Assembly (NCBI RefSeq): GCF_009017415.1
Contig: NC_092404.1
Coordinates: forward strand, 2,232,001-2,296,000
Direction: 5' to 3'
DNA: 64,000 bases
DNA from: Aspergillus flavus
Taxonomy: Eukaryota; Ascomycota; Eurotiomycetes; Eurotiales; Aspergillaceae
Shown piece by piece: positions 22,183 through 35,370 of the stretch (positions are counted from its first letter, which is position 1; each line of letters starts with the position of its first letter). The notes beneath the pieces are model-generated. The model saw nothing but the letters and a program-made list of their open reading frames with translations. It did not search any database and was not told the DNA's origin. A program made the translations under genes and the position numbers.

Positions 22183-23655
22183 ATGGATCTTGCGAATACA
22201 CTTATTCGGACTGTGGTCCGCGCCTTCTACGAGACCCGCCACATTTTGGTCGTTGATGCGCTTTTTATCCATTCGGTGTATGCTTCACTATACCTGGACT
22301 TATGAAGAGTTCTATTATACTCGCAGCATCAGTTCTGACCCTTATTACCTATCGTGTAGACTCCATGCCGAAGACCTCGCCTTTCTCCTAGGAATGCAGC
22401 AGAAAGACCTCCGGAAGCTATGCGCCAAATTGCGCGAGGATCGCCTAATATCAGTGTATGGCTGGCCTGCAGTACCGCGTTATGCTGGGCAGTGACAATG
22501 CTGACATGATCCATCAGTAATACACGAGCAGAAATCCGAGACGGTTCAACTCGCCCCGTTAACCGTGAATACTATTACATCCCGCTACACCCGGTCATCG
22601 ACGCTATTAAGTTCAAGATTTCGAAGTTAACATCGACGATCAAGGCCCAGTATACGCCGAGCGAGGAACGGAAGGAGTATATCTGTCTAAGATGCGGGGC
22701 AGAATGGACGGAACTTGATGTGCTGAGCTTGTACTCTGAGGAAGGTTTCGAATGCCAAAACTGTGGGGCTATTCTCGAGCGGACAGAAGATGTAAAGGGG
22801 GCGGAAGGGATTGACCGCACAGGCCACGAGAAGAACAGCAAGCTTATGGCTCAACTGGATACTATGCTGAAGTTGCTTAAACAAATCGATTCCGTCGAAA
22901 TCCCACCAAACGACTTCGATACCGCTTGGGATCATAAGATCGATGTCGTGCGAAACCAGGCTACTCACCCGACACGAGCTGCAGTTGTTGTGCCATCCAA
23001 GAAACAGGAAGCTGTTCGCGGTAACACTAAGACCGATGCTGGCGCCCTTGAGATCTCCCTCACATCCAGCGAGGAAAAGAGCGCCGCCGAACAAGCGGAA
23101 GAGGCAGCACGCAAGGCCGCCGTGGAGAAGCAGAATGCGCTCCCGGTGTGGCATACACATTCTACTGTGTCTACAGGCGCTGGAAGTCTCAACACGGTGA
23201 AGACAGAGACGGACGTCGACGTGAAGTCCGAGATCAAGGAGGAAGAAGATCGAAAGCCGGATCTCGATGCTCTCGACGACAAGGTCGCCGCCTACTATGC
23301 CGAAATGGAGAGGGAAAAGGCTCTTCAGGCTCAGGAAGATTCCAGCAGTGCAGAGGAGGATTCCGACGATTTCGACGAAGAATTCGAAGATGTTGGTGGT
23401 GTTTCTGCGAGCGACACTGCGTCACCGGCCATTGGCGGTGCTGGCGCTGGTCCTACCAGTGCACCTACGAATACAACGTCCACGGGAATAAAGCGCGAGT
23501 TCGATACAGATTCTGGAACCAGTGCTCCTCAAACAGCCTCAGCAACACCATCTGCTACAGATGAAGGCCCAGCAGCGAAGAGGGTCAAAGTCGAACCGGA
23601 GGTCAAGAAAGAGGAGTCTGATGAAGATGACGACGAGGAATTTGAAGATGTTTGA
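22183..23655 (+). CDS. tfa1: TFIIE large (alpha) subunit
   Basis: General transcription factor that recruits and regulates TFIIH at Pol II promoters. Predicted exons are 22183-22277, 22360-22455 and 22518-23655, giving 442 residues. The N-terminal winged-helix domain is split over three exons (LANTLIRTVVRAFYE ... AEDLAFLLGMQQKDLRKLCA ... REYYYIPLHPVIDAIKFK). A C4 zinc ribbon follows (YICLRCGAEWTELD ... GFECQNCGAIL). Next is a helix predicted from KNSKLMAQLDTMLKLLKQID, then a long acidic disordered tail with repeated EEDSDDFDEEFEDV-type blocks that ends in EEFEDV. The arrangement matches yeast Tfa1. Divergent from pus1. Confidence 0.92.
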
Positions 23656-24537
23656 AGAAGCCTGGCTCAAAGCATGCCCTTATGAAGGTGGAACTCTACC
23701 ATGCAGTCGTCTTCAACCCTTTTCGGCGCAGGCGCCCGGGAGAAGGCGATCTGTTGGAGAGTAACAACACAATGACGAAAAAAAGGAATATATGTATGAT
23801 ATTTACTTAACGAAGGTCTAAAGGGGGAATATCAATAGACTGGGCCTTCGTTTCTTCTTTCTCTTTTTTCGAATTTCTCACGTTGGTGTAGATTTTCATT
23901 GGCTCTGCCTTGACTTTATCCCAAAGCTCCTGTTAGCTCGAATACCGGCTAGGATATCTTTGTATTATGAGTCTAAAAGAGAATGATCAAAACTAAAATT
24001 CACAAAGTAATATTCTCGAAGAGACCAATCCATTCAGATGAAAGTCCTGCTTTCTTTCTAAGATAGGCCCTCTAAAATTGTTCCATAGATCTGAGGACTA
24101 TCCAGGAACCACTGCCTTAAAAAGTCTCATTTTCAGCCGTCAGTCATTCAATCAAGCAATATCGTTCCCTGGTTCATCATAGCGACAACGCAGAAGCAAA
24201 CCGTGAAGGCCCTCCAACGAAAGCAATGCAAGCTCTTGCAGAACAACACCACCATTACCCTTTCTTTATTTAACACATGGCCAAAGAAATTAAACACGAG
24301 AAAAAGAACAAACATAAAGAGACATAACCCTTTCCCTGTACAGAGTTCAGAAACAGAGAACCCATTTCTAGTGTGGATGGGCAAACAAAACGCCGATCAA
24401 TGCAGTCCCAAACACAACGAAGGTAAAGAGCAAAAGCAAAAGGAGTTACCTCTGCTCTTCCCCCCAAGCAACGTTCATCGAGTCATCTTTAATCATGATA
24501 CAACAGGAGAATTTCAGAGTATATTGCGTACAGGGCC
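23656..24537. other. Convergent 3' region, tfa1/deubiquitinase
   Basis: About 880 bases between converging stop codons. The open frame at 24203-24649 is Lys/Thr/Asn-rich on one strand, Phe/Cys-rich on the other, and overlaps the deubiquitinase terminal exon; I do not believe it is a gene. No RNA or repeat seen. Confidence 0.5.
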
Positions 24538-27500
24538 TCATGGAGTGCCTGCAACTCCCATTTCCGAATCACTTGCCATCGCTGAGTTGTCTTCCCATTC
24601 CTCTGGAGAAGGTACATCAGATTCTGAGGCCCCGGGGGTTAGACGTTGATAAGGATGCAATAAAATGGGATACTTACCGGAAGCCAGCTCTTCAGGCATA
24701 TCAACAGCTAATTCCTCAATAGCTCCCAGGACGGCTATGTTCGCTATTAGTGAGAGGAAAAGACTAGGCTACAGTTAATTAAAGATTATGACATACCTTG
24801 CGCCTGACGGACAAATCCCTCGTCTTGTTCACTGTCATCAAAATATGTAACTAGGCAGTGTTCGACGACCGCTTTAATTGTCTCTACAACTTTCGCTTCG
24901 ACGTTGCTCCCAGGGCTTGAGAGGTATGTCCTTCTCAATCTGCTGATACTCGCGTGAACCAGCTCCTTGGCCGCTTGTGTATGGCGTGATTGCCAGTCAT
25001 CGCCGATGTCGCTAGCCTCTCCAGTGAATAATATTCGGCGTAGAAATTCCATGGTCATATTCCTGACGGCCCTGTCAGGGAACATGAGCAATGTCGGAGC
25101 CCAGTCTGGGATTTTATCTATGAGCTGGGATAGGAACCATGCCTCATTGAGATCAAGTCGCTCGTTGCGGCACGCCATAATGCTGGTAAAGAATGCAAGG
25201 TGTTCTTTACCTCCACTGTCATTGATTGACTCTACTCCTTTCGCAACGTAGTCGATCAAAGAAACGATTCTTTCTTCATCAGTACTCCGCCGACAGAATA
25301 TCAATGTAGCCTCCAAGAACGGAGCGCAAAGTTCGGCAGGCGCGACTCTTAAGCCATCTTCCAGCGCCTTGCAGATTGGGTCTGTGAGGCCAGCTTCGGA
25401 CTCCGCATCAACAAGTATTCCAACAATGCTTCTACATGCTTGCGGGCTGCTGTATTGCTGAAGAAGCTTTTTCAGAACTAATAGCTCATTGTTTCTCCCA
25501 ACAGGCCGAAGAAGGTCGCTTTCCATAACTGTAAGAGAATACCTATTGTCGGGTAAGGTCTGTCTTTCCTCGCCCAGCGTAGGGGGCGCAGAAAAATCGA
25601 TGTTCTGTAGCAAGACAGACAGAAGATCTGTGAGTTTCCTGTGTGAGAATCTTCTTCCCTTCTCAAGGAGTTTGCAATAAGCAATGTAGTGGCGTCTCAG
25701 TCTCTTTGAATCATCACGATCAAGCCACACAATTTCCAGACATCTTGAAAGAAATCCGTAACTGAGCACCATCCCGGCTTCAAGAGATCCAAAACTTGCA
25801 AGCAGTAAAAGGAATTCGAAGTAATCATCCCATGCCCTGCTTGCAGTGTGCAGAATCGTCCAGAGGCCATGCAATGCTGCGACCACATTCTCAAAGCCAT
25901 CCAAGTACCGCTTATGCCATTTGTCTTTATAGCCCTCTTCCTGCTCAACATTATTGCACAGCTCCTGAAGCTTTGAGAGCGAGCTTATGAAGACCCTGAT
26001 TGAACTGTTTCGAACAGCTGCATGGGGACACTTCAGAACTAGATTGCGTATGCCGGCTGGTCTTTCTGCAACCCACTGTAAAACTCTGTAGGCCGCCTTG
26101 GGAAGCTCATTGATTGCCTTAAGTAGCTCAGACACAACCGCATCCAGACCCAATGGCTCTCTGTTCCTTGAAATAAGTTGCTCAAGTGTATCCAAAGCGA
26201 TGAAGATAATACATTTGTCCAATTTCAAGTCACCCAGAGGATGAATATCCCTCACATCATGAAGCTGATGTAGAAGGTGTCGCACAAACATGGCGTAGTA
26301 TGGATCCATCAAACAAAAAGCCCGTATGAAAATTTCATTTTCCATCATAATGTGGTTGGCAAGAGGCACTGGCAGCTGCACACGAACCGGACAATGGTTG
26401 GTAGTTGGCTTATAAATTGACTTGGATGACTCCATACTCGAGACACGCTGATAAAATAGCATGTAAGCATTCCACACTTTGTTGAACCGGACTTGGCCCA
26501 TGGAATTGTTGTTCATAGAGTCATTGTAACCACCAAAGCACTGGTCTGCAATCTTGGATGGGTCAAACCGGGTGACGTCTGAATCATTGAATTCAACCCA
26601 CGAGCCTCTAGTATCAGCAGTAGGCCTTTCACGGATGTACGAATAGTAGTGACCAGATTCAGCTGTACCGCTATGAACCAAAACACCAACCAATTCGAAA
26701 AGGTCTTCTTGAACCTCCGCGTCAGGGTCTGAGAGGTACTCGACTTTAAACGGGCTCATGTCAATGTGCTCTGGAAACTGGAATTCGTCATTTATCTTGC
26801 TCCGCATCATCGTGACCATGTCAAAATCGAAGCGTTTGAGATGGAATATGAGGTTATCCGGGACATCTTTCAAACAGGCTCTCTTCACAGCATCAACATG
26901 TCTTCCACAGGAAGTGCAGGAGTATTTGTTATCTCCTTGCATGATTTCTCCTTCGACATACGCCTGAAGACTCTCCTCCAGACTCGCCTTACCTTTGATT
27001 TCGCATTGAATCGCAGAAAACGGCTCAAGGCGTTCTGAGATATGGGGACACTCTTTGGATTTGATCTGCTGCACTAGCTGACCGCCGTAAAAGGAGCGAA
27101 ACTTCTTCTTGTCTTCGGCATTAGAGATTTGAGCCTCCCACCTGTCGAAAAGCAGGTTATAGAACTCGTCAACATCCATTTGTACTGTGACATCGACTGG
27201 TTCATTATCGTAGGTCCTTATTGAGTCCACTAGCCCTTGTGGATCGACACTCTTAAGCCAGGTTTCTTGCATATAGCCAAAAACCTTCTTTGTCTCCTCA
27301 AGTAATATCTGGGAGTCAAGAGGATCCACGAGATCAAGACGCATCATGAAGTCACGGAAGCTAACATTCATGAAAAGCTGGGTTAAAAGCGAGTTCAAGT
27401 AACAAGTGTTGGACAGATTCTTCAGCCCAGCATAGCCTTCAGGCGACCTGATCATTTTGTAGCGATCAAAACACCAGGTTGGTGAATATGTGTAGTCTTC

Positions 27501-30500
27501 AGGAATGAGATCACTCAAGCGCTCCACGACTTTAGTGTAGTTATCGTCGTATTTACAAAGCAGGTTCAGAATACCGTACAGTTCCTGCCGGGATGATGCG
27601 TGCATGACGGGCGTCTGAGGGGTGATGGCAACAAGGGATGTTGACTCCGAAAGATCCGGGAAGAGATACTTGTCAAACAAGCTCTCAGCGAGATCAAACG
27701 TGTCCACTGCGGTATTAGTTGAGCCTGCAAAGTCTAAGCACGATCTCAGGAGACGGCAAAAGCCTAGGAGTAAATGGTCGACGGGCTCTCGTCCGACAAA
27801 CTCTTCGGTTTGGTGATTCAACAAGATGGCGCTCCATTGCTTGAGATACTCGCTCAGCATGAGATCGCGCGGTGACTTCTCTGCAACCGATTGGAATACT
27901 AAGTGAGCGATTTCGAAAAACTCTTGGGACTGTTGGACACAGCCCAGTGTACGGGGGAAGTTCTGCACAAAGGCTTCCCAGATTGTAGCGAGAATATCGA
28001 TTCTGACTGGATTCTCGGAAGTGGTTATCTCCCGTTGTTCAGGGACTTCTGGTTTCCCTGTTTTCTTGAGCAACTTGGACGGGCTGCAGGCAACGGCTAT
28101 GTTCTCCGAAATGCCCTTGCGAATAGGCTGGCGGTCCTCCTCCAATAGCAGTGAGAACAGAAGCTGGTCAAATTTTGCTTGCTGTTTTATCACAGCCCAA
28201 AACTCGGGGTCGCGAACAGAGCCTTCGATCATGATAGCAAAGGAGTTGCAGATTAGCTTATGTATACCAAGTTCCGAAAGATGACCCGTCGACGAATACC
28301 GTCCAACGTCCATTAGATGGAGCAACTGCCGAACCAAAGCAGTCGAATCTGGAATTGAGACTGTATCGCCGGCTAGGGGCGGCCTCACAAGAAGAGCGTA
28401 AAGAAGACATTCAACCAGACTAGTGGCAAAAAGGAGCTTCATTGGACAATTATCCAATGAATCAGACATTTCGGAGCGTGTTAAAGCAGCAACCAAAACT
28501 CGGACACTATGAGACACAAATGTTTGATTTGGTGATGACTCTAGTGCTTCCTCTCTCAGGCATATAGAAAGCGCATTTACTGAGTAAAGGAAATTATACG
28601 GTTTACCCATAGGGAACGCGTCTTGCGCAGACTTGTCGGTAGACCTGACTAACTGCAGGACCCTTTCCTGGGGAGGGAAGACAACAAGGAAGTCGTAAAT
28701 CTCTCGAGCTAAGTGGTCCTCGAGACCTAAAAGATCATAAAGATCATCAAAATGTTTAAGTACTTCGGAATCCACCGATGTCAGAGACTGACGCCGCCCT
28801 GTCAGTGCAACGTCACGGCTGTCAGGGTCTCGGCGAACAATTAGCAGTCCCGAGTTCAGTTTGAGGTCTCGTACGGTGAGAGTAGGGTTTTCAAGAAGAT
28901 CAATCCTATGCCCACTATAGATAGTGTTGAGTTTTGTGAAACCGGTGACCTGTACAAGCTTCTCAACGAACTCGGATGCAGTTGAGAGATCACCAATCTG
29001 CAAAGAGCGGACTTTAGACTGTGTACTGCCGTCGAAAGCTTGATAACGGATATTGACCAGCTCGCCTTTTACAGGTTTACCGGGCAAGCCAGGCGGCGAG
29101 TTCTGGGGCGGGCTGTACTGGGGTCGACTGCGCAGACCCTGCAGGAACTGACGCAGAAAGAGCAGAGAACGACTAAACCGCAATTCTTCCGCCTGAGTTT
29201 CCTCCTCAGGGATCTCCGCAGCCATTGAATCGCTAGCACCATTGGCACCTTGGCCACGGGCAGACTTCAACTTGGAGGCAGCCGACTTCAGTTGGTCAAC
29301 GCAGCGATCTACCAGGGCAACATGAGTTGCTTCAACTGCAGATCGTGGTGATCTGTGAATGATATTATGGTCGAGATACACCTCAATGGCAAAATTAGTG
29401 GCATCGGTTTCGATCGAGCCGGGTGGAGCGGTTAAAATGAAATCCCAAATCCGGTCTATACCCGGGATTGAGATGACCTCATTATCACCAGCAATGGGCG
29501 GAGGGTTGAAGCGAACCTCATAGTTGATTGCCTGCTTTGCAAATGAGAGGACCTCCAGAAAGTAGTCTTTGGAAGGAGATAGTTCAGACAGGTACCCGTG
29601 GATACAGCGTTCAATGAATGGATTGCTCTTCGTACTATGTCGGGTAAGTGTACACAGAGTGTCCCAGAGTGCTCGTCTGCCTTGCTGGGCTAGCGTTTGC
29701 GACATAAGGACCCTTCTCCACAGCACATCACTTAACTCAGTGGTTATTGTGTCTGGGACCTTGTCGATAACGCAGGCTAGTAAGTGGACGCGCGAAAGAA
29801 AGCCGTTCCGCGAGAACGACTCCGTGAAGTCTGTCTGATTCATATCAACAGTGTGGGCCAATTCATTTATCAACAAGCGTGTCAAGTCAAAGTCCATAGC
29901 AAGCTTTCGTATCTCTTGAGTGTCATAGCTAGGAACTAGGGCATTCAAAGCTTGTATGCTGCCAACGGTGAACTGATTCATCTCGGCAAGGTCTTGGACA
30001 CAACGTTCATATGTTTCCATTTTGTCCATTTCGCTGAGTCCAACATCCATGAATAAGGTAAGCTGCGAACTCGAGAACTTCTGAAGGATAGCCTTATGCT
30101 CGACAGGAAGATCGTCCGCTGCAGCACTTTCGCGAATGAGGCGTACGCACAAACGCAGTGGAACAGCGTCTACATGCGGCTCATCCACCAATTGGTATCT
30201 CTCGCGGTGCTTTTCGCGTACGTGAAGGAGAAGTTGCTCACAGAAATCCACCATCCGTGAATCAAATCGGGAAAGAGGCAAATCAAGAAGCTTTGAGCAC
30301 AAATACAACAACGCTGGAGAAGTGGGTAGATGCATTTGAAAGGTTCTCGTAAGCATTCTAAGGATTTCGGACACCGTTCGGGGATCGGGGCTCTCGGTCA
30401 CGGCCTTCCAGATTGTGTCCGTATCCGTGTCCGTGTATGTGGACGTGACGATCAAAAAGCCGACGATGTTGCCACTTCTGCTGATAAGCTGAGGGTGGGA

Positions 30501-32322
30501 ATCAATGCTAACGATATATTCGACGATTTCGTTCTCCCGTAAAAACCGGACGAGGTATTGCACGACGGGATGTTCAATCCCTGCTGGGTCGTTCTGGATA
30601 TACTGCCGCCACACATTGACCAAGTCCATTTGCATAGTCTCCATTCCGTTGACTCTCAGCTCCATACGCCCGTCTAGAATATGCTTTTTTAGGGCAGCAA
30701 ATTTCCACCCGTAGTAGATTATGGAAGCACACTCGTCCGAGGATATACCTTCAGGTACGGCAATGGAGAGATCCTTGGCGATCTGCAAGCCCAGGTCTTG
30801 GCCACGGAGAGAGATGGTGAAGTAAACCCAAGATATGAAACGGAGCATCGGATCACTGACGTCGCTCGTGACCCAGGAGGACTTCTTGCTTACATGCATC
30901 TGGTAGTTCTCGTCTATGATCCGCATCAGGCTGTAAGCCGATTTCATGGCACGTAGATATGTAAGGGAATTGATTAGGGCCTCATCTGCCTGATACTTCC
31001 TGCGCTCGTTTCCGGAATCCATCAAGTTGTGCACAATAGTCACAACTGAAACTAAAGGGGATGAGAGTTGGGACCAACGGGGTATCAGAGTCATGACACA
31101 GGCGGCATACTCGGATAGCCACTGGAGCACGTTGAACGGAGGAGCCAGAATGTGGTCGTTCAGACGAGCAACTAGGTTGATCACTTCCACGCCATGGACC
31201 CTTTCCGCAGTACGAAAAAAGGGTATACCATTTACCTGGAGCATCCAACCAAGTGAAGGAAGATAGGCTCTTGATATTAAGTCCGATACCTGCAAGTCTG
31301 CGTCTTCTATTAATTGGCCCAAGACTAAAATATCCAGGCGGACTATATGGAGAGCAAGCCGGGTATAGTTAAGGAAAAACTCCTCCAGGCATACCCAAGG
31401 CCCCCTGCCTTCATCTGGCTGCAGGTCTTGCCTATTACAGTTCGTCAGTATATATGACAAGTGGATGCTTTCAGGGACACTTACGAGTTCCGCAGCAGGC
31501 TCTCCGGTATGACAGGAAGTTGTTCCCAAAAGTCCCGCTCATCCAATAAGCCCTCGAAGGTCAACTGCTCTAGGTTATTTGCGACGTCATCGAGCCAGCT
31601 CTTCACAGCAAGGAAGAACGGCGTTGCCTCCGGCGGAGAGCCTACCAAATAAATTAGTCAATCCATGCAGCGTCCGTTGAACCCGGTGGTATTGCCGTAC
31701 CTTTCTCAATGATTGCACCGATCTCCTCCAAGTTGTCTCGCAAATCGAGATCGCTGCGGAACTTGGGGAAGTTGTCCGTGAGAGGCGCTTGCTCATGAAG
31801 CTGAACCACCTCGGAATCTCCTAGCGCTTCGCCCAACGGCTTCCAACTCGATGTGCTTGGATCTTGGTCCATGTCCTCGAGCTCGGCCACTTCAATCTCC
31901 GGGCTCTGGGCAGGAGAGGACAACAAGGATATAACATTGGAGGGACGAGCGCCGGCGTCATCCGCGGAGGGAGCGGGGGAGTGTGCGTTTGACTGATCAG
32001 CAGGGGTATCTTTGGGGGTAGATGTCATATTATCGGCGACTGGAGATTTCGTGTTAATAGTCATTCGGCTAGCCGGGCGGGTCGACGTAGGAGCTTCTTG
32101 TTCAGTCGTGGCAGGAGCATCCGGAGTCCGCTCGGGTAATCGAGACGCAGAGACCTCGTTACTTGACCAAGGCTGCCGGATGCCGCTTCCACTGTCCAGA
32201 CGGGGGCGTTTCCGGGTAGATTGAGGATCGCTTTCTTCCATGGAATCGCCAGGGGAACACGTCGAGTCGGTCGATATAGGATCAAGCGGGGTGCTAGAGC
32301 TCTCTAGCGGGGCAGCTGCCAT
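24538..32322 (-). CDS. Giant USP-class deubiquitinase (USP34/USP9X-like)
   Basis: Ubiquitin-specific cysteine protease of 2521 predicted residues. Exons (minus) are 31701-32322, 31485-31641, 24797-31431, 24678-24743 and 24538-24623; all phases match. The N-terminal ~210 residues are disordered and Ser/Pro/Asp-rich. A long helical-repeat region follows. A ubiquitin-like segment lies near residues 1045-1130 (ELVNIRYQAFDGS ... NTIYSGHRIDLLEN ... LKLNSGLLIV). The catalytic core starts at about residue 1595: Cys box GLKNLSNTCYLNSLLTQ (Cys at 1603), a zinc finger (YSCTSCGRHVDAVKRAC), and His box SGHYYSYIRE (His at 1854), then WVEFNDSDVTRFD. A large helical C-terminal extension and a short acidic tail complete it. 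Length, internal UBL and flanking repeats resemble animal USP9X/USP24/USP34. Substrates are unknown. Confidence 0.88.
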
Positions 32323-32393
32323 GACATTTTCCTGTGTTTCTCTGAGGAGCTACAGGAAAATCAACGATGTAGGAATGATTGAAGTTTTTCCAC

Positions 32394-32415
32394 AAAAAAA
32401 AAAAAAAAAAAAAAA
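32394..32415. repeat. 22-base A homopolymer
   Basis: Uninterrupted run of 22 A on the plus strand (22 T on the deubiquitinase sense strand), 72 bases upstream of that gene's start, so in its promoter or leader. Such tracts disfavour nucleosomes in fungi and are prone to length change. Confidence 0.8.
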
Positions 32416-34031
32416 GCAGTGGAAGACCGGCACCCACAGGTGAGTAGTGAAAGAAAGGTGATGGAGAGAGAGAAAGATGAGAGTTGTAAGAGTGACGGGA
32501 AGGAAGGGCGAATGATGCGGGTAAAAAAAAATAGAATTTATTTATGATTGGTTTGCGGAGACGCAGCGCTCAGCTCGGTCTGAACATAGATGAGGAGTAA
32601 CAGTAGTAGGTGAGGTAGAAAAAGAGGACTAAAGGTAGGCTGAAAATGGCAGCCTGGGGGGTGAGTTGACTTAACCAGGGTAGAAATTAAAATAAAAGGA
32701 AAGAGAATAGCTCTCCGTAAAGTTGGTGGAAAGATATGCAAAGCAAAGAACCATAGAAGAGCAACAGCTCTGACGTTGCGGTGGAGAAGCTCAACAGTCG
32801 TTGGCTCTTTTCTTTTTACCTTTCCCTTTTTAATTTTTGGCGGCTGCACAGCAAACCAAAAAAGGGCCCTTCTGGACACGGCCTTTTAGCTACGGAGATA
32901 TCGCATATTGTTCCATTTATTCTTTATAAATGAAGAAGAAGAAAAAGGAAACTGTATAAAAAAAAATAGGGGAGTAGTAGTATATACTTCATTAAAGAGA
33001 TTTCGATCATTTTTTCTTTTCTTTTACTTTCCCTTTTCTTCAAGAGCAATATGTACATCGAAGAACAAAACATTATTGTGCCATGAAACTCTAGGAACTT
33101 TTGACTGGGTGTACTAATACTGTACAGTACCGAATACAGTACTTCCAAGTTACTCCATGGTAAAGTGTTATCCTCACTGATATAAGAAATGAAAAGCTTC
33201 GTACAGGAGAGAATAAATTCAATTGATTCACCAACATTGATTATGACATCATTTAAAATATACGCCTCAAGCTACTTCAACACGAGGGTTCTATTAAACC
33301 ATATTCTAGGGATCAACGAGCAAGAAAACAAGAACGAGAACATGAATCGAACAAACCTTAAGCGATTGAAAATCTATACCCCCCTTACTTTGATTCATTC
33401 TCCGGATGTTCGGCCAGCCTTGGTTTTAAGCATGAGTAGTAGACAAGGTACGAAGGGTCTCAGCTGTACCTTGCATCAATGCAATGAATGATTCATACTG
33501 ATCGGTGGATACAAAAAAACCCACCCGCATTTTGACAAGTATGACATCGTTCCGCTAATCAATGGCCTTTGTTTAGTACTACTTTTAGTTACTTCTTTTA
33601 GTATTTAATTTTACCCTGTAATCTTTCCCTAACCTTAAAAAGCTCCCGAACGAAGATCCACAGGAACATTCCACGCTCTAGCTTCCGTGCACGACTCCGT
33701 GTACAATTGATAATTGCTGATATGTGGGCCCCATTGGTCTAGATTTCTAACTTAGGTCTTGTTGCTATGTCGACCTTTAGAGACATATGCATCACCCCAT
33801 TCCTTAATGCAATGAATGAATGTCCGTGCTACATTGAAGTGTAGCTACGACGGACTTGTGTTGACCTTTCAGAATAAGATCAAAGTTAAAAAACATCGGC
33901 TTTGTCTCTTATATACAATGAAGAACCGTATCTAGAAGAGAACACAATGATCTACCAGTGTAACCTTCTAGAGAGCCTACAGGATAGACAAGAACCTATA
34001 AAGTAAATCAAGGATGGTGGTAAAAAAGCGC
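32416..34031. other. Long AT-rich intergenic stretch
   Basis: About 1.6 kb between the deubiquitinase promoter and the stop codon of the acetyltransferase. Purine-rich and T-rich runs dominate 32420-33060. The short element AATGCAATGAATGA occurs at about 33477 and again near 33807, perhaps by chance. Open frames here are low-complexity. No gene or RNA supported. Confidence 0.5.
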
Positions 34032-34942
34032 CTAACTTGACGATTCCCCCTCCATTGCGGTCTCAATCTTTCGAACAACCCTTGCTGGATTGCCCAGGGC
34101 CAAATGAAAAGCAGGGACATCCTAGGTGATTTGCGCACCGTAAGTATCGACAGAGTTCGGGGGAGGGCAGGGACAGGGAGGAAAATATATCCGTACCTTC
34201 GTGACCACACTTCCAGCTCCAATAGTTGCACCCTTCCCGATTGTCACCCCGGGGAGAACAGTGACATTCCCGGCCAACCAACAATCCTCACCGATATGGA
34301 TCTCCTTTCCCGATTCGGGGCCTTTGGTCCCATTGCGCAGGGCAGGGTCCAAAGGGTGAGTTCCGCTGTACAGGTGCACATTGGGACCGAACATGGTCCG
34401 TGCCCCGATCGTCACCAGACAGGTGTCGATAATGTGGCAGTTGGCATTGATAAAGACGCCTTCACCCGCCTTCACATTAAACCCGTAGTCCATTCGGATG
34501 GGAGCCTCTATCCATGGTTCATTCTCGAAGAGAGCTTCATCTTCCTCTGGGTCGTCCTTGAGGGGTGGGAGAGGGGTTTTGTCCTGGACAAGACTGGACC
34601 ACAGTTAGTTTATGTATCCCGTGTGGTAGCGCAACTTCTGACTTATGGGTCGGCTGTCGCAACGATGAGAGTATAAAGACGTCTATCTTATATGGAACAC
34701 GAGATGGGGGGAGATTGAGTATGGATTGCGTATGCAAGGGTCGTTTGTGCAAGTGCTTCCCGTACTCACTCTCTCCAAAGCTCTACAAGACGTCGACGAG
34801 GGACATCCTCGGCGTGGTTGAAGCGGCGACAAGCTTTAGTACAGCGAGATCGAGCAGCAATTAAATCCGGGGTAAAGGCATAATAGAGCTCGCCCTGTCG
34901 CATCTTCTCCCGGTTGGCTAATCGGGCTTCTTCGGAGTCCAT
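34032..34942 (-). CDS. NodL/Maa-type sugar O-acetyltransferase
   Basis: Trimeric left-handed beta-helix acetyl-CoA transferase related to maltose/galactoside acetyltransferases and NodL. Predicted exons (minus) are 34770-34942, 34197-34593 and 34032-34121, giving 219 residues. An N-terminal helical Mac domain (EKMRQGELYYAFTPDLIAARSRC) precedes the hexapeptide-repeat core: VFINANCHIIDTCLVTIGA, the catalytic-His segment MFGPNVHLYSGTHPLDP, GKEIHIGEDCWLAGNVTVL, PGVTIGKGATIGAGSVV and the CoA-binding end DVPAFHLALGNPARVVRKI. The exon 2 acceptor was placed so that the sequence reads LWRDLVQDKTPLPP, which keeps the frame. The acceptor sugar is not predictable. Divergent from STE14. Confidence 0.85.
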
Positions 34943-35370
34943 TTTTAAAAATAAATTCATTGACTGTCAATAGATTTTTGAGAAGATACTTGGTTGATTT
35001 AGGTGTCCATCTCACACCACTCACTAGATTGGCGGGGGTGCCTGGACCTTTTCTTTGTCTGGCGGCAAGAACCAACCAGACAAACTAATTTATGGCGAAA
35101 GTTGAATCTTCATTCATATTGTTCTCCGTCCGACTCATTGTTCTTGTCTGCATTCTCTAGCTTCAACATTCTCTCACTGAGAAGCTTCAATAGAGCAAGT
35201 TCATTGTTGTATATCCACTCAATCATGACGCATTAAATCCCTGAGCTGTGTCTCTCCCTCTCTCTTCTCCACTGCGACGCCAATCAACCACTCGCGTCTT
35301 CTTACACAACCGCATCTGTTGCGGATCTCTAAAGCACGAGGAAAAGCAGTCAAATTTCATATTAGACAAT
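34943..35370. promoter_or_regulatory. Divergent promoter, acetyltransferase/STE14
   Basis: 428 bases between opposed starts. The STE14 side has a C/T-rich leader; the reading frame of STE14 is open upstream to 35248 but without a better ATG. An in-frame upstream Met for the acetyltransferase lies at 34960. Confidence 0.45.

Noticed and set aside
24203..24649. 148-residue ORF downstream of TFIIE
   Set aside because: Low-complexity and overlaps the terminal exon of the deubiquitinase on the other strand; treated as 3' flank.
33470..33820. Two copies of AATGCAATGAATGA as a possible element end or regulatory repeat
   Set aside because: Too short and low in complexity; no flanking similarity or terminal inverted repeats were seen.
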